Source: DASQEH01 sp038237745
GTDB taxonomy: Bacteria > Actinomycetota > Actinomycetes > Propionibacteriales > Nocardioidaceae
Length of the DNA stretch: 64,000 nt
Direction: 5' to 3'
NCBI GenBank assembly: GCA_038237745.1
Contig: JBBRYJ010000004.1
Coordinates: 161,797-225,796, forward strand
The translations under genes were made by a program, and so were the position numbers. The notes under the pieces were generated by a model that saw only the letters and a list, made by a program, of their open reading frames with translations, was not told where the DNA came from and did no database searches. This document shows positions 26,823 through 35,466 of the stretch, one piece after another (the stretch's first letter is position 1; each line of letters begins with the position of its first letter).

Positions 26823-27000
26823 CTAGCTGCTGCGGTAGGCGATCGTGACGACCGCACCCTTGCATGCATCTTGGTTGACGGCCGCCTTGTTGTTGAAGGC
26901 GATCGTTCAGCCCGCTCCATGACCCGACGCCGGTACCGGCAGGAACCTGAGCAGCCACCTGACAAACGAGCTTTGTGCCGTAACCCGCGCGAACCCTCAT
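26823..27000 (-). pseudogene. C-terminal remnant of a secreted protein (tentative)
   Basis: Read on the minus strand, 'YGTKLVCQVAAQVPAGTGVG' in one frame continues after a frame change near 26905 as 'TIAFNNKAAVNQDACKGAVV' and ends 'TIAYRSS' at a TAG. The second part resembles the C-terminal strand pattern (NNKAAVNQDACKGA) I associate with small secreted actinobacterial proteins of unknown function. No start or signal peptide is visible upstream. It is short, so the call is weak. Confidence 0.35.
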
Positions 27001-27051
27001 GGCAGAGTGTGACCGGCACATCGAGCGACCTTGGTCGAGGAGCACCCACCC

Positions 27052-28026
27052 ATGCTGGTCTGGCACGACGTTTCCGAGATCCCACCGGATCTCCCGCCGA
27101 CCGTCGTCACGATCGGCAACTTCGACGGAGTCCATCTCGGGCATCGTCACGTCATCGAGCGAGCGCGCGGCGTCGCGGCCGAGTGGAACGGCTCTCCGGT
27201 CGTGTGTGTCACGTTCGACCCCCACCCTCTCGCAGTGATCGCCCCCGACAAGGCACCGCAGCTGTTGTCGGCGCTCGCCGAGCGGCTCGGCTTGATGGAG
27301 CAGGCGGGTGCGCAGGCTGCGCTGGTCCTCCGGTTCACCCCGGCGATGGCGCAGCTGTCGGCCGAGGATTTCGTCACCGATGTTGTGCTCGACGCCCTGC
27401 GCGCGGCCGCAGTCGTGGTTGGCGAGAACTTCCGGTTCGGCCATCGGGCGCAGGGAGACGTCGGGCTTCTCCGCGAGATGTGTGCCGCCCGTGGGGTGAT
27501 CGTCGTAGCTCTCCCGCTTGACGGTGCGCGAGATCGGACCTGGTCTTCGACGTACGTCCGACGCTGCATCTCCGACGGTGACGTCGAGGCCGCTGCCAGG
27601 GCCCTTGGCCGGCTTTTCGGTATTCGAGGGTATGTGGTGAGGGGTGACCAGCGAGGGCGAGAGCTGGGGTACCCGACCGCCAACGTGCCGGTGTCGATCA
27701 CCCGGACTGCCGTTCCAGCCGACGGTGTGTACGCCGGATGGCTCCGCTCACTGGACTATCCGGCCTCGCCGTTCCTGCCGGCCGCGATCTCCGTCGGTAC
27801 CAACCCGACGTTCGACGGGGCGGAACGCCGAGTGGAGTCGTACGTGCTCGACCGTACCGATCTCGAACTCTACGGAGTACGTGTCGAGGTGCTCTTCCAG
27901 AAGCGGCTTCGGGGCATGGTGAGGTTCGACTCGATCGACGACCTCGTCGACCAGATGAAGCAAGACGTCGACCAGGCCCGCGACCTGCTCATCTCAGTGC
28001 CACCGGTGCCGGCCTCGCTCCTCTAG
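27052..28026 (+). CDS. ribF: Bifunctional riboflavin kinase/FMN adenylyltransferase
   Basis: RibF makes FMN and FAD from riboflavin. The 324-residue protein has the N-terminal nucleotidyltransferase domain ('VVTIGNFDGVHLGHRHVIER', 'VCVTFDPHPLAVIAPDKAPQ') and the C-terminal kinase domain ('RGYVVRGDQRGRELGYPTAN', 'DGVYAGWL', 'ISVGTNPTFDG'). I use the ATG at 27052, with GAGGAG 9 bases upstream; a TTG at 27031 precedes it. The 458 bp between truB and ribF hold a tandem repeat and a protein remnant. Confidence 0.95.
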   Translation: MLVWHDVSEIPPDLPPTVVTIGNFDGVHLGHRHVIERARGVAAEWNGSPVVCVTFDPHPLAVIAPDKAPQLLSALAERLGLMEQAGAQAALVLRFTPAMAQLSAEDFVTDVVLDALRAAAVVVGENFRFGHRAQGDVGLLREMCAARGVIVVALPLDGARDRTWSSTYVRRCISDGDVEAAARALGRLFGIRGYVVRGDQRGRELGYPTANVPVSITRTAVPADGVYAGWLRSLDYPASPFLPAAISVGTNPTFDGAERRVESYVLDRTDLELYGVRVEVLFQKRLRGMVRFDSIDDLVDQMKQDVDQARDLLISVPPVPASLL

Positions 28027-28162
28027 TGCGGCGGCTAGCAGGGATTGGGAGGTGGGACCGGGTCGCTGGTAGTGTGAGGTCGCCGTATAACGGCCGCGAA
28101 ATGAGAGTGCCCGGGTGAACCGGCCCCGGCGCGACGCGCAACGAAACCCCGAAGGAGATCGC

Positions 28163-28432
28163 GTGCCGCTTGATGCTGCGACCAAGAAGACGATCATCGA
28201 CGAGTACGCAACCTCCGACGGTGATACCGGTTCGCCCGAAGTTCAGGTCGCGTTGCTGACCAGGCGTATCTCCGACCTCACCGGCCACCTGAAAGACCAC
28301 AAGCATGACCACCACAGCCGCCGCGGCCTCCTGCTTCTCGTAGGCCAACGCCGCCGGCTCCTCAACTATCTCCAGCAGACAGAGATCGCTCGTTACCGAA
28401 GCATCATCGAGCGCCTCGGCCTGCGTCGCTGA
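28163..28432 (+). CDS. rpsO: 30S ribosomal protein S15
   Basis: An 89-residue protein of canonical length, binding 16S rRNA in the platform. Conserved blocks are 'DTGSPEVQVALLTRRISDLT', 'HLKDHKHDHHSRRGLLLLVG' and 'RRRLLNYLQQTEIARYRSII'. GTG start with AAGGAG 5 bases upstream. rpsO followed by pnp is the conserved arrangement. Confidence 0.97.
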   Translation: MPLDAATKKTIIDEYATSDGDTGSPEVQVALLTRRISDLTGHLKDHKHDHHSRRGLLLLVGQRRRLLNYLQQTEIARYRSIIERLGLRR

Positions 28433-28486
28433 GCCCGTGTGACCGGGTTCCACAACTGAATAGCGGTTCATACGACAGTTCACAGA

Positions 28487-28555
28487 CGCGCCCTGTCAGG
28501 GCGCGGCCACCAGTGACGTCAGGCGCTGACGCCGAATGCGAGGACGCCGGTCCTC
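28487..28555 (+). promoter_or_regulatory. Hairpins in the rpsO-pnp spacer
   Basis: The 334-bp spacer carries no gene. It contains a near-perfect palindrome CGCGCCCTG-T-CAGGGCGCG (28487-28505) and a second hairpin GAGGAC-gccg-GTCCTC (28540-28555). In Streptomyces a spacer hairpin in the rpsO-pnp transcript is cut by RNase III and feeds PNPase autoregulation; these structures could do the same or act as attenuators. Confidence 0.5.
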
Positions 28556-28766
28556 GGTAGTGGCCTTCGGGACTGCGGGCAACGCTCGCACCCGCCCGGA
28601 GGCTTCGATCGAAGACCGGCCTCAGCACAGTCAGCACCGCGTCCGAAGGTCCAGCCGTCGGCTGGCTCCGGATGCCGCCCGGTCGTGCAGATGCACGCCG
28701 GTGACATGAGGCCCCGCGCCGATGGCGCCCCCAGCGCGTGACGTCGCGCACAGAGAAAGGACTCCC

Positions 28767-31028
28767 ATGCCGGGATCCGACCCCCAGTCCGTGCAGACCG
28801 TGATAGACAACGGTCGCCACGGCACCCGTACCATCCGTTTCGAGACGGGTCAACTGGCCCGACAGGCTGCTGGATCCGCCGCGGCCTACCTAGACGACGA
28901 GACCATGCTTCTCTCGGCGACCACCGCCGGCAAGCACCCGAAGGACAACTTCGACTTCTTCCCCCTTACCGTCGACGTCGAGGAGCGGATGTATGCCGCC
29001 GGGCGCATCCCGGGCTCGTTCTTCAGGCGAGAGGGGCGTCCCTCCGAGGACGCGATCCTCACCTGCCGACTGATCGACCGGCCGCTGCGCCCCACGTTCG
29101 TCTCGGGGCTGCGCAACGAGGTGCAGGTCGTCATTACCGTCCTTGCGCTCGACCCCGACACCCCGTACGATGTGCTCGCCATCAACGCAGCCTCCCTTTC
29201 GACGCAGCTCTCGGGCCTGCCGTTCAGCGGTCCGGTCGGCGGCGTACGGGTAGCCCTCGTGGACGGGCAGTGGGTCGGCTTCCCGGGCCACAGCCAGCTC
29301 GAGGGCGCCGTATTCGACATGGTGGTGGCCGGTCGGGTGACCGAGTCCGGCGACGTCGCCATCATGATGGTCGAGGCAGAGTCGACCCTCTCCACCTGGC
29401 AGCAGGTCCAGGACGGTGTGCAGCCGCCCACCGAGGAGATCGTTGCCGAAGGTCTCGAGGCGTCGAAGCCGTTCATCAAGCAGCTGTGCGAGGCCCAGTC
29501 CCAACTGGCAGCAGTGGCCGCGAAGCCCGTCACCGAGTTCCCGCGCTTCCTCGACTACCAGGACGACGTACTGTCCGCCGTCGAGGCAGCCGCGAGCAAA
29601 GACCTCACGCCAGCCCTGGCCATCGCCGCCAAGGCCGAGCGGGAGGACAGACTCGACGAGATCAAGGCAGCCGTTCTCGACAAGGTCGGACCGGACTTCG
29701 TGGGCCGAGAGAAGGAGATCGGCGCGGCGTTCCGCTCGGTGACCAAGAAGCTCGTCCGCGACCGCGTACTCCGTGACTCGGTCCGTATGGACGGTCGAGG
29801 CCTGACCGACATCCGCACCCTCAGCGCCGAGGTAGGGGTGCTGCCCCGCGTGCACGGCTCGGCGCTGTTCGAGCGTGGAGAGACCCAGATCCTCGGTGTC
29901 ACGACGCTCAACATGCTGTCGCTCGAGCAGAAGCTCGACACCTTGTCACCGGAGAAGAGCCGCCGGTACATGCACAACTACAACTTCCCCCCCTACTCCA
30001 CCGGAGAGACCGGCCGGGTGGGCTCACCCAAGCGTCGAGAGATCGGCCACGGCGCCCTGGCGGGTCGCGCCCTCGAGCCGGTGCTGCCGGCCCGCGAGGA
30101 GTTCCCGTACGCGATCCGTCAGGTTTCGGAGGCACTCAGCTCCAACGGCTCGACCTCGATGGGCTCGGTCTGCGCGTCCACGATGGCGTTGCTCAACGCC
30201 GGCGTACCGCTGCGCGCACCCGTCGCGGGCATCGCCATGGGTCTCATCACCGGTGAGGTCGACGGCGAGCAGAGGTTCGTGACGCTGACGGACATCCTCG
30301 GAGCAGAGGACGCGTTCGGTGACATGGACTTCAAGGTGGCAGGTACCCGCGAGTTCGTCACTGCGCTTCAGCTCGATACCAAGCTGGACGGCATCCCCGC
30401 CTCGGTGCTCGGCGCCGCGCTCCAGCAGGCACGTGACGCTCGGATGACCATCCTCGACGTGATGGCCGAGGCGATCGACGCCCCCGACGAGATGGCTCCG
30501 ACCGCTCCGCGCATCCTCACCATGAAGGTGCCGGTCGACAAGATCGGTGAGGTCATCGGCCCGAAGGGCAAGGTCATCAACCAGATCCAGGATGACACCG
30601 GTGCGCAGATCAGCATCGAGGACGACGGCACGATCTACGTGGGGGCCGACAACGGCGCCGCCGCGGAGGCCGCCCGCGCCACGATCAACGCGATCGCCAA
30701 CCCGCAGATGCCGGAGATCGGTGAGCGCTACCTGGGCACCGTCGTGAAGACGACAGCCTTCGGCGCGTTCGTGTCACTGCTGCCGGGTAAGGACGGGCTC
30801 CTGCACATCTCGAAGCTGCGTGCGCTGGCCGGTGGCAGGAGGGTCGAGAACGTCGACGACGTCGTCTCCGTCGGTCAGAAGCTCCAAGTCGAGATAGGCG
30901 AGATCGACGACCGCGGCAAGCTGTCGCTCGTGCCTGTCGTCGAGGACGACTCGGCTGACGGCAACGGCGCGCGTGGTTCTGCCGTAGGTATCGGCGGTGT
31001 CGACGCCGCTGTCGACGCCAACGCCTGA
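28767..31028 (+). CDS. pnp: Polyribonucleotide nucleotidyltransferase (PNPase)
   Basis: A 753-residue 3'-5' phosphorolytic exoribonuclease. Two RNase PH-like cores are visible: the first at residues 20-150 ('FFRREGRPSEDAILTCRLID') and the catalytic second one at about 340-560 ('FERGETQILGVTTLNM', 'FPPYSTGETGRVGSPKRREI', 'VCASTMALLNAGVPLRAPVA', 'LGAEDAFGDMDFKVAGT'). The KH domain has GPKG in 'IGEVIGPKGKVINQIQDDTG', and the S1 domain begins 'GERYLGTVVKTTAFGAFVSL'. ATG at 28767 with AAAGGA 7 bases upstream. An M16 peptidase follows 6 bp later. Confidence 0.96.
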   Translation: MPGSDPQSVQTVIDNGRHGTRTIRFETGQLARQAAGSAAAYLDDETMLLSATTAGKHPKDNFDFFPLTVDVEERMYAAGRIPGSFFRREGRPSEDAILTCRLIDRPLRPTFVSGLRNEVQVVITVLALDPDTPYDVLAINAASLSTQLSGLPFSGPVGGVRVALVDGQWVGFPGHSQLEGAVFDMVVAGRVTESGDVAIMMVEAESTLSTWQQVQDGVQPPTEEIVAEGLEASKPFIKQLCEAQSQLAAVAAKPVTEFPRFLDYQDDVLSAVEAAASKDLTPALAIAAKAEREDRLDEIKAAVLDKVGPDFVGREKEIGAAFRSVTKKLVRDRVLRDSVRMDGRGLTDIRTLSAEVGVLPRVHGSALFERGETQILGVTTLNMLSLEQKLDTLSPEKSRRYMHNYNFPPYSTGETGRVGSPKRREIGHGALAGRALEPVLPAREEFPYAIRQVSEALSSNGSTSMGSVCASTMALLNAGVPLRAPVAGIAMGLITGEVDGEQRFVTLTDILGAEDAFGDMDFKVAGTREFVTALQLDTKLDGIPASVLGAALQQARDARMTILDVMAEAIDAPDEMAPTAPRILTMKVPVDKIGEVIGPKGKVINQIQDDTGAQISIEDDGTIYVGADNGAAAEAARATINAIANPQMPEIGERYLGTVVKTTAFGAFVSLLPGKDGLLHISKLRALAGGRRVENVDDVVSVGQKLQVEIGEIDDRGKLSLVPVVEDDSADGNGARGSAVGIGGVDAAVDANA

Positions 31029-31034
31029 CGGTCA

Positions 31035-32384
31035 GTGGCGTATCTGCCGGCCGTCGACCAGCGACCCGGCTCGACCCGGACCCTTCTGACGGAGCACGGT
31101 GACAGCGGGGAAGTACTCTCCAAGGTCCGCCGCACCGTGCTCCCAGGCGGTCTCAGGGTGATCACCGAGGCGATGCCCGGCGCCCGGTCGGCGACGCTCG
31201 GTCTGTGGATCAATGTCGGCTCCCGCGACGAGACACGTTCTCTCGCGGGAGCCACCCACTTCCTCGAGCACTTGCTCTTCAAGGGCACACGGCGGCGCAC
31301 CGCGATGGACATCTCATCCGAGCTCGACGCGGTCGGAGGGGAGCTCAACGCCTTCACGGGCAAGGAGTTCACCTGCTACCACGCGCGGGTGCTCGATGTC
31401 GACGTACCCCTGGCCATCGACGTCATCTGCGACATGGTCACGTCGTCGCTGATCCCCTCGTCGGAGGTCGAGAGCGAGCGCGACGTCATCCTCGAGGAGA
31501 TCGCCATGCACGACGACGATCCTGACGACGTCGTTCACGACGCGTTCGTGTCAGCCATGTACGGCGACTCGCCGCTCGGCCGGGTGATCACCGGCACCTC
31601 GGAGTCGATCAGCGCCCTGACCCGCCGCCAGATCATGGGCTACTACCGACGGCGCTATACCCCGGACTGGCTTGTGTTCGCCGCTGCCGGCAGCGTCGAC
31701 CATTCTGACGTCGTCCGCAAGGTCAAGAAGGCGTTCGTGCAGGCCGAGGCCGTCGGTGAGCCGGGGGTGTCGCCCGCGCCGGTCCGAGGCCCCGCCCGCG
31801 ACATCGCAACGCTGTCGGGGACCACCCTCGTCGAGCACCCGAGTGAGCAGGCGAGCTTCGTGCTCGGCACTCCGTCGTTCGCCCGAAACGATCCACGCCG
31901 CTTCGCGCTCGGGGTCTTGAACGCCGCTGTCGGCGGCGGCACCTCGAGCCGGCTCTTCCAGCAGGTCCGCGAGCAACGCGGACTGGCCTACACCATCTAC
32001 TCGTTCACGAGCCAGTTCGTCGACAGCGGCTACTTCGCGGTCGCCGGAGGCTGCATGCCGGCGAAGATCTCCGACGTGCTGGGTATCTGCACCGACGAGC
32101 TCGAGAAGGTCGCCGCGGCCGGTATAACCCCCGACGAGCTGCAGCGAGGGAAGGGCCAGCTGCGAGGGTCACTCGTGATGGGCCTGGAGGACTCCAGCGC
32201 CCGGATGACCCGGATCGGCAAGTCCGAGCTCGTCCCCGGCGAGCTGCTGGGCATCGACCAGTCCCTGGCCCGGATCGAGGCGGTGACACTGGACGACGTG
32301 CACGCGGCCGCCCAGCGGATCCTCGGCAGTGAGCCGACCCTGGCGGTGATCGGACCGGCCAAGGCGCTGGACCGGGTGCGCTAG
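31035..32384 (+). CDS. M16 family zinc peptidase (pitrilysin-like)
   Basis: A 449-residue protein with the inverted zinc motif HxxEH in 'GATHFLEHLLFKGT' and the distal glutamate in 'ESERDVILEEIAMHDDD'. The second inactive half contains 'AVGGGTSSRLFQQVREQRGL'. It is the single-chain processing-peptidase-like form. It follows pnp in most actinobacteria and in Bacillus (the mlpA/ymxG locus), where it has been linked to protease regulation, but the substrate is unclear. GTG start, 6 bp after pnp. Confidence 0.9.
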   Translation: MAYLPAVDQRPGSTRTLLTEHGDSGEVLSKVRRTVLPGGLRVITEAMPGARSATLGLWINVGSRDETRSLAGATHFLEHLLFKGTRRRTAMDISSELDAVGGELNAFTGKEFTCYHARVLDVDVPLAIDVICDMVTSSLIPSSEVESERDVILEEIAMHDDDPDDVVHDAFVSAMYGDSPLGRVITGTSESISALTRRQIMGYYRRRYTPDWLVFAAAGSVDHSDVVRKVKKAFVQAEAVGEPGVSPAPVRGPARDIATLSGTTLVEHPSEQASFVLGTPSFARNDPRRFALGVLNAAVGGGTSSRLFQQVREQRGLAYTIYSFTSQFVDSGYFAVAGGCMPAKISDVLGICTDELEKVAAAGITPDELQRGKGQLRGSLVMGLEDSSARMTRIGKSELVPGELLGIDQSLARIEAVTLDDVHAAAQRILGSEPTLAVIGPAKALDRVR

Positions 32385-32393
32385 ACGGCTCTC

Positions 32394-32422
32394 TTGACGC
32401 TCGCTGCCCCAAGCGGCAGTAT
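32394..32422 (+). promoter_or_regulatory. Candidate promoter for lutABC
   Basis: TTGACG (32394-32399), a 17-bp spacer and CAGTAT (32417-32422) give a plausible vegetative promoter about 75 bp before the lutA ATG. The spacer also holds a short inverted repeat (CTGCC/GGCAG). No LutR-type regulator gene is nearby. Confidence 0.4.
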
Positions 32423-32497
32423 TCCGGCTGTCAGGTACGCGCAACCACCCGACCCGGAGGGCCAACGTTTGGATGCTCCCTTAGCCGGAAGGGTCAC

Positions 32498-33235
32498 ATG
32501 CGCGTCGCCTTGTTCGTGACCTGCTTCAACGATGCGCTCTACCCCCGGACGGGCCAGGCGGTTGTCGCCCTGCTCGAGCGGCTGGGCCACGAGGTGGTGT
32601 TCCCGTCTGCCCAGACCTGCTGCGGCCAGATGCACGTCAACACCGGCTACTACCGCGAAGCCGTGCCGCTGGCACACACCTTCATCGACGTCTTCGATCC
32701 GTACGAGGCGATCGTGTCCCCCTCACCGTCATGCGTCGGTACCGTCCGCGAGTCCTACGCACGCATCGCGGAGCGCACGGGCGACGCAGCCCTCGTGCGG
32801 TCCACCGCGAGCATCGTGCCCCGCGTGCACGAGCTCTCCGAGTTCCTCGTCGACGTGCTGGGGGTGGAAGATGTGGGTGGCTACTTCCCGCACCGGGTGA
32901 CCTACCACCCCACCTGTCACTCGCTGCGTGGCCTTCACGTGGGCGATCGGCCCTACCGGCTGCTCGAGGCGGTCAAGGGTCTCACCCTCATGCACCTCCC
33001 CGCCGCCGAGGAGTGCTGCGGCTTCGGCGGCACGTTCGCGATGAAGAACGCCGAGGTGTCGGTCGCCATCGGCGCCGACAAGGCACGTCACGCACGCGAC
33101 ACGGGCGCGGAAGTGCTGTGCGCGCTCGACAACTCGTGTCTGACCCACATCGGAGGCATGCTCTCGAGGGGCCGGTCCGGTATGCGCGTGCTCCACCTGG
33201 CCGAGATCCTGGCCGGCTCGGAGCAGACCGCATGA
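32498..33235 (+). CDS. lutA: Lactate utilization protein A (Fe-S oxidoreductase)
   Basis: A 245-residue protein of two CCG domains, the cysteine-rich fold seen in GlcF and heterodisulfide reductases: 'TCCGQMHVNTGYYREAVPLA' in the first half and 'HPTCHSLRGLHVGDRPYRLL' with 'EECCGFGGTFAMKNAEVSVA' in the second. LutABC oxidises L-lactate to pyruvate in the cytoplasm and passes electrons onward. ATG start with GGAAGG 6 bases upstream. It overlaps lutB by ATGA; all three genes are coupled. Confidence 0.9.
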   Translation: MRVALFVTCFNDALYPRTGQAVVALLERLGHEVVFPSAQTCCGQMHVNTGYYREAVPLAHTFIDVFDPYEAIVSPSPSCVGTVRESYARIAERTGDAALVRSTASIVPRVHELSEFLVDVLGVEDVGGYFPHRVTYHPTCHSLRGLHVGDRPYRLLEAVKGLTLMHLPAAEECCGFGGTFAMKNAEVSVAIGADKARHARDTGAEVLCALDNSCLTHIGGMLSRGRSGMRVLHLAEILAGSEQTA

Positions 33236-34767
33236 GCGAGGCGACCGAGGTGAGCGCTGACCTCGGGACGGACGCCGACCGGCCTGCCACCGGACCAGTC
33301 GGCATGAACCGAGCCCCAGGGAAGGTCTGGCTGGACCCGCCAGCCTTCCCCGATGCCGCGCGAGTGGCGCTACGAGACAGCCAGCTCCGGCACAACCTCG
33401 AGCGCGCGACGGGCACCATCCGCGCGAAGAGGGCGGGGGTGGTCGAAGAGCTGCCCGACTGGGAGGAGCTCCGGCTGGCCGGTGCTGCGCTGAAGGACGA
33501 CGTGCTGGCCCATCTCGACGGCTACCTGCTCCAGGTGGAGGAGCGGGTCACGGCCGCCGGAGGTCAGGTGCACTGGGCCCGCGACGCAGCTGAGGCGAAC
33601 CGGATCGTCGTCGACCTGGTGAGGGCGACAGGCGTCGACGAGGTGGTAAAGGTGAAGTCGATGGCCACCATGGAGATCGAGCTGAACGAGGCGCTCGCGG
33701 AAGCCGGCATCGCCGCGTTGGAGACCGATCTCGCGGAGCTGATCGTCCAGCTCGGCGAGGACCGACCCTCGCACATCCTGGTGCCGGCGATACACAAGAA
33801 CCGCGCCGAGATCCGCGAGCTGTTCCTCCGCACCATGCCCGGGGTGCCGCGAGACCTCGCCGACGAGCCGGCGCAGCTCGCAGCCGCCGCTCGGACTCAT
33901 CTGCGGCGAAAGTTCCTGTCCGCCAAGGTGGCGATCTCAGGCGCGAACTTCATGGTCGCCGAGACCGGCACGCTCGTCGTGTTGGAGTCCGAGGGCAACG
34001 GGCGGATGTGCCTGACCCTGCCCGAGACGCTCATCTCGGTCGTGGGCATCGAAAAGGTGGTGCCGACCTGGCAGGACCTCGAGGTCTTCCTTCAGCTCCT
34101 GCCCCGCTCGTCGACCGGTGAGCGGATGAACCCCTACACCTCGACCTGGACCGGGGTCACGCCGGGCGACGGCCCTCAGACGTTCCATCTGGTGCTCATC
34201 GACAACGGCCGCACCCGTGTGCTCGCCGACAGCGTGGGGCGTCAGGCACTGCGGTGCATCCGCTGCTCCGCGTGCCTCAACGTGTGCCCCGTCTACGAGC
34301 GAACCGGCGGGCACGCCTACGGGTCGGTGTACCCCGGTCCGATCGGCGCGATCCTCAACCCCCTGCAGCACGGAACGGCGAGCGCGCGCGACCGCAGCCT
34401 TCCTTATGCCTCGACACTGTGCGGCCGATGCTTCGAGGTCTGCCCCGTGCGGATCGACATCCCCGAGGTTCTGGTGCACCTTCGGGGGACGGTTGTCGAC
34501 GACAGGCGCGAGGCGAGGGTGCCGAGCCCGGAGATGGCCGCCATGAAAGCCGTGGCCTTCGTGTTCTCCGGTGCCCGCCGGTTGGCGGCGGCGGAGCGGC
34601 TCGTGTCCCTGGGCGGGCGGCTGCTGGGGCGACGTGGGCAGATAACACGCTTGCCCGGGGCGATGGACGCCTGGACCCAGGCACGTGACGCGCCCGCCCC
34701 GCCCGCCGAGTCGTTCCGCGCCTGGTGGAAGCGCACCCGGTCGAACGGGAAGACCGGCTCGTCGTGA
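33232..34767 (+). CDS. lutB: Lactate utilization protein B (Fe-S protein)
   Basis: A 511-residue LutB. The LUD domain covers residues 70-310 ('VKSMATMEIELNEALAEAGI', 'ISGANFMVAETGTLVVLESE'). It is followed by a ferredoxin-like pair of [4Fe-4S] motifs: 'CIRCSACLNVCPVYERTGGH' and 'CGRCFEVCPVRIDIPEVLVH'. A C-terminal tail of about 100 residues follows. The ATG lies in the lutA stop (ATGA). Within the complex it is the electron-transfer subunit. Confidence 0.92.
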   Translation: MSEATEVSADLGTDADRPATGPVGMNRAPGKVWLDPPAFPDAARVALRDSQLRHNLERATGTIRAKRAGVVEELPDWEELRLAGAALKDDVLAHLDGYLLQVEERVTAAGGQVHWARDAAEANRIVVDLVRATGVDEVVKVKSMATMEIELNEALAEAGIAALETDLAELIVQLGEDRPSHILVPAIHKNRAEIRELFLRTMPGVPRDLADEPAQLAAAARTHLRRKFLSAKVAISGANFMVAETGTLVVLESEGNGRMCLTLPETLISVVGIEKVVPTWQDLEVFLQLLPRSSTGERMNPYTSTWTGVTPGDGPQTFHLVLIDNGRTRVLADSVGRQALRCIRCSACLNVCPVYERTGGHAYGSVYPGPIGAILNPLQHGTASARDRSLPYASTLCGRCFEVCPVRIDIPEVLVHLRGTVVDDRREARVPSPEMAAMKAVAFVFSGARRLAAAERLVSLGGRLLGRRGQITRLPGAMDAWTQARDAPAPPAESFRAWWKRTRSNGKTGSS

Positions 34768-35399
34768 CCGACGCCGCACGCGAGGAGATCCTGGCCAGGA
34801 TCAGGGACGTGTATGCGACCACACCGCCGGGTCCGGCCACCGCAGTGCCACGGGCCTACGCACGTGCACGTCCGCAGGTCGACCTGATCGCACACTTCGT
34901 CGAACGAGTAGCCGACTACATGGCAGAGGTGGTCCGCGTCACCGACGCGGAGCTTCCCGAGCAGGTAGCCACAGCCTGCAACCAGTACCAGATCCGCACC
35001 CTGGTCGCTCCCGCGGACGCTCCTGCGGAGTGGCTCGCAGCACTCGATGGTGTCGAGGTCGTCCGGGACGGCGACCCGCGGCCGCTGGGCACAGCTGAGC
35101 TCGACAAGGTCGACGGTGTGCTGACCGGTGCCGCGGTGGGCATCGCCGAGACGGGGACGATTGTGCTGGACGGCGGGGCGCAGCAGGGGCGGCGTGCGCT
35201 CAGCCTGGTGCCCGACATACTGCTCTGCATCGTGCGCTCCGACCAGGTGGTCGACGACGTTCCTGCGGCGATGCAGCGCCTCGAACCGGCTCGACCGCTG
35301 ACCTGGATCAGTGGCCCGTCAGCCACCAGCGACATCGAGCTCGACCGGGTCGAGGGTGTGCACGGTCCCCGCACTCTGCACGTGGTCGTCGTGCAGTGA
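34764..35399 (+). CDS. lutC: Lactate utilization protein C
   Basis: A 211-residue LUD-domain protein, third member of the lactate oxidation complex. It carries 'GVLTGAAVGIAETGTIVLDG', 'RRALSLVPDILLCIVRSDQV' and the terminal 'SATSDIELDRVEGVHGPRTL' characteristic of LutC. GTG start overlapping the lutB stop by GTGA. Confidence 0.9.
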   Translation: MTDAAREEILARIRDVYATTPPGPATAVPRAYARARPQVDLIAHFVERVADYMAEVVRVTDAELPEQVATACNQYQIRTLVAPADAPAEWLAALDGVEVVRDGDPRPLGTAELDKVDGVLTGAAVGIAETGTIVLDGGAQQGRRALSLVPDILLCIVRSDQVVDDVPAAMQRLEPARPLTWISGPSATSDIELDRVEGVHGPRTLHVVVVQ

Positions 35400-35466
35400 C
35401 GAAGCTCCTGGGATGGTGCAATGACGGCGGCGATCGGCACGGCTACCGGAAACTGCCGGGCGGGGC

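Noticed and set aside
26358..27521. A large plus-strand frame across truB, the repeat and ribF
   Set aside because: It runs out of frame over two real genes and its middle consists of translated tandem repeat.
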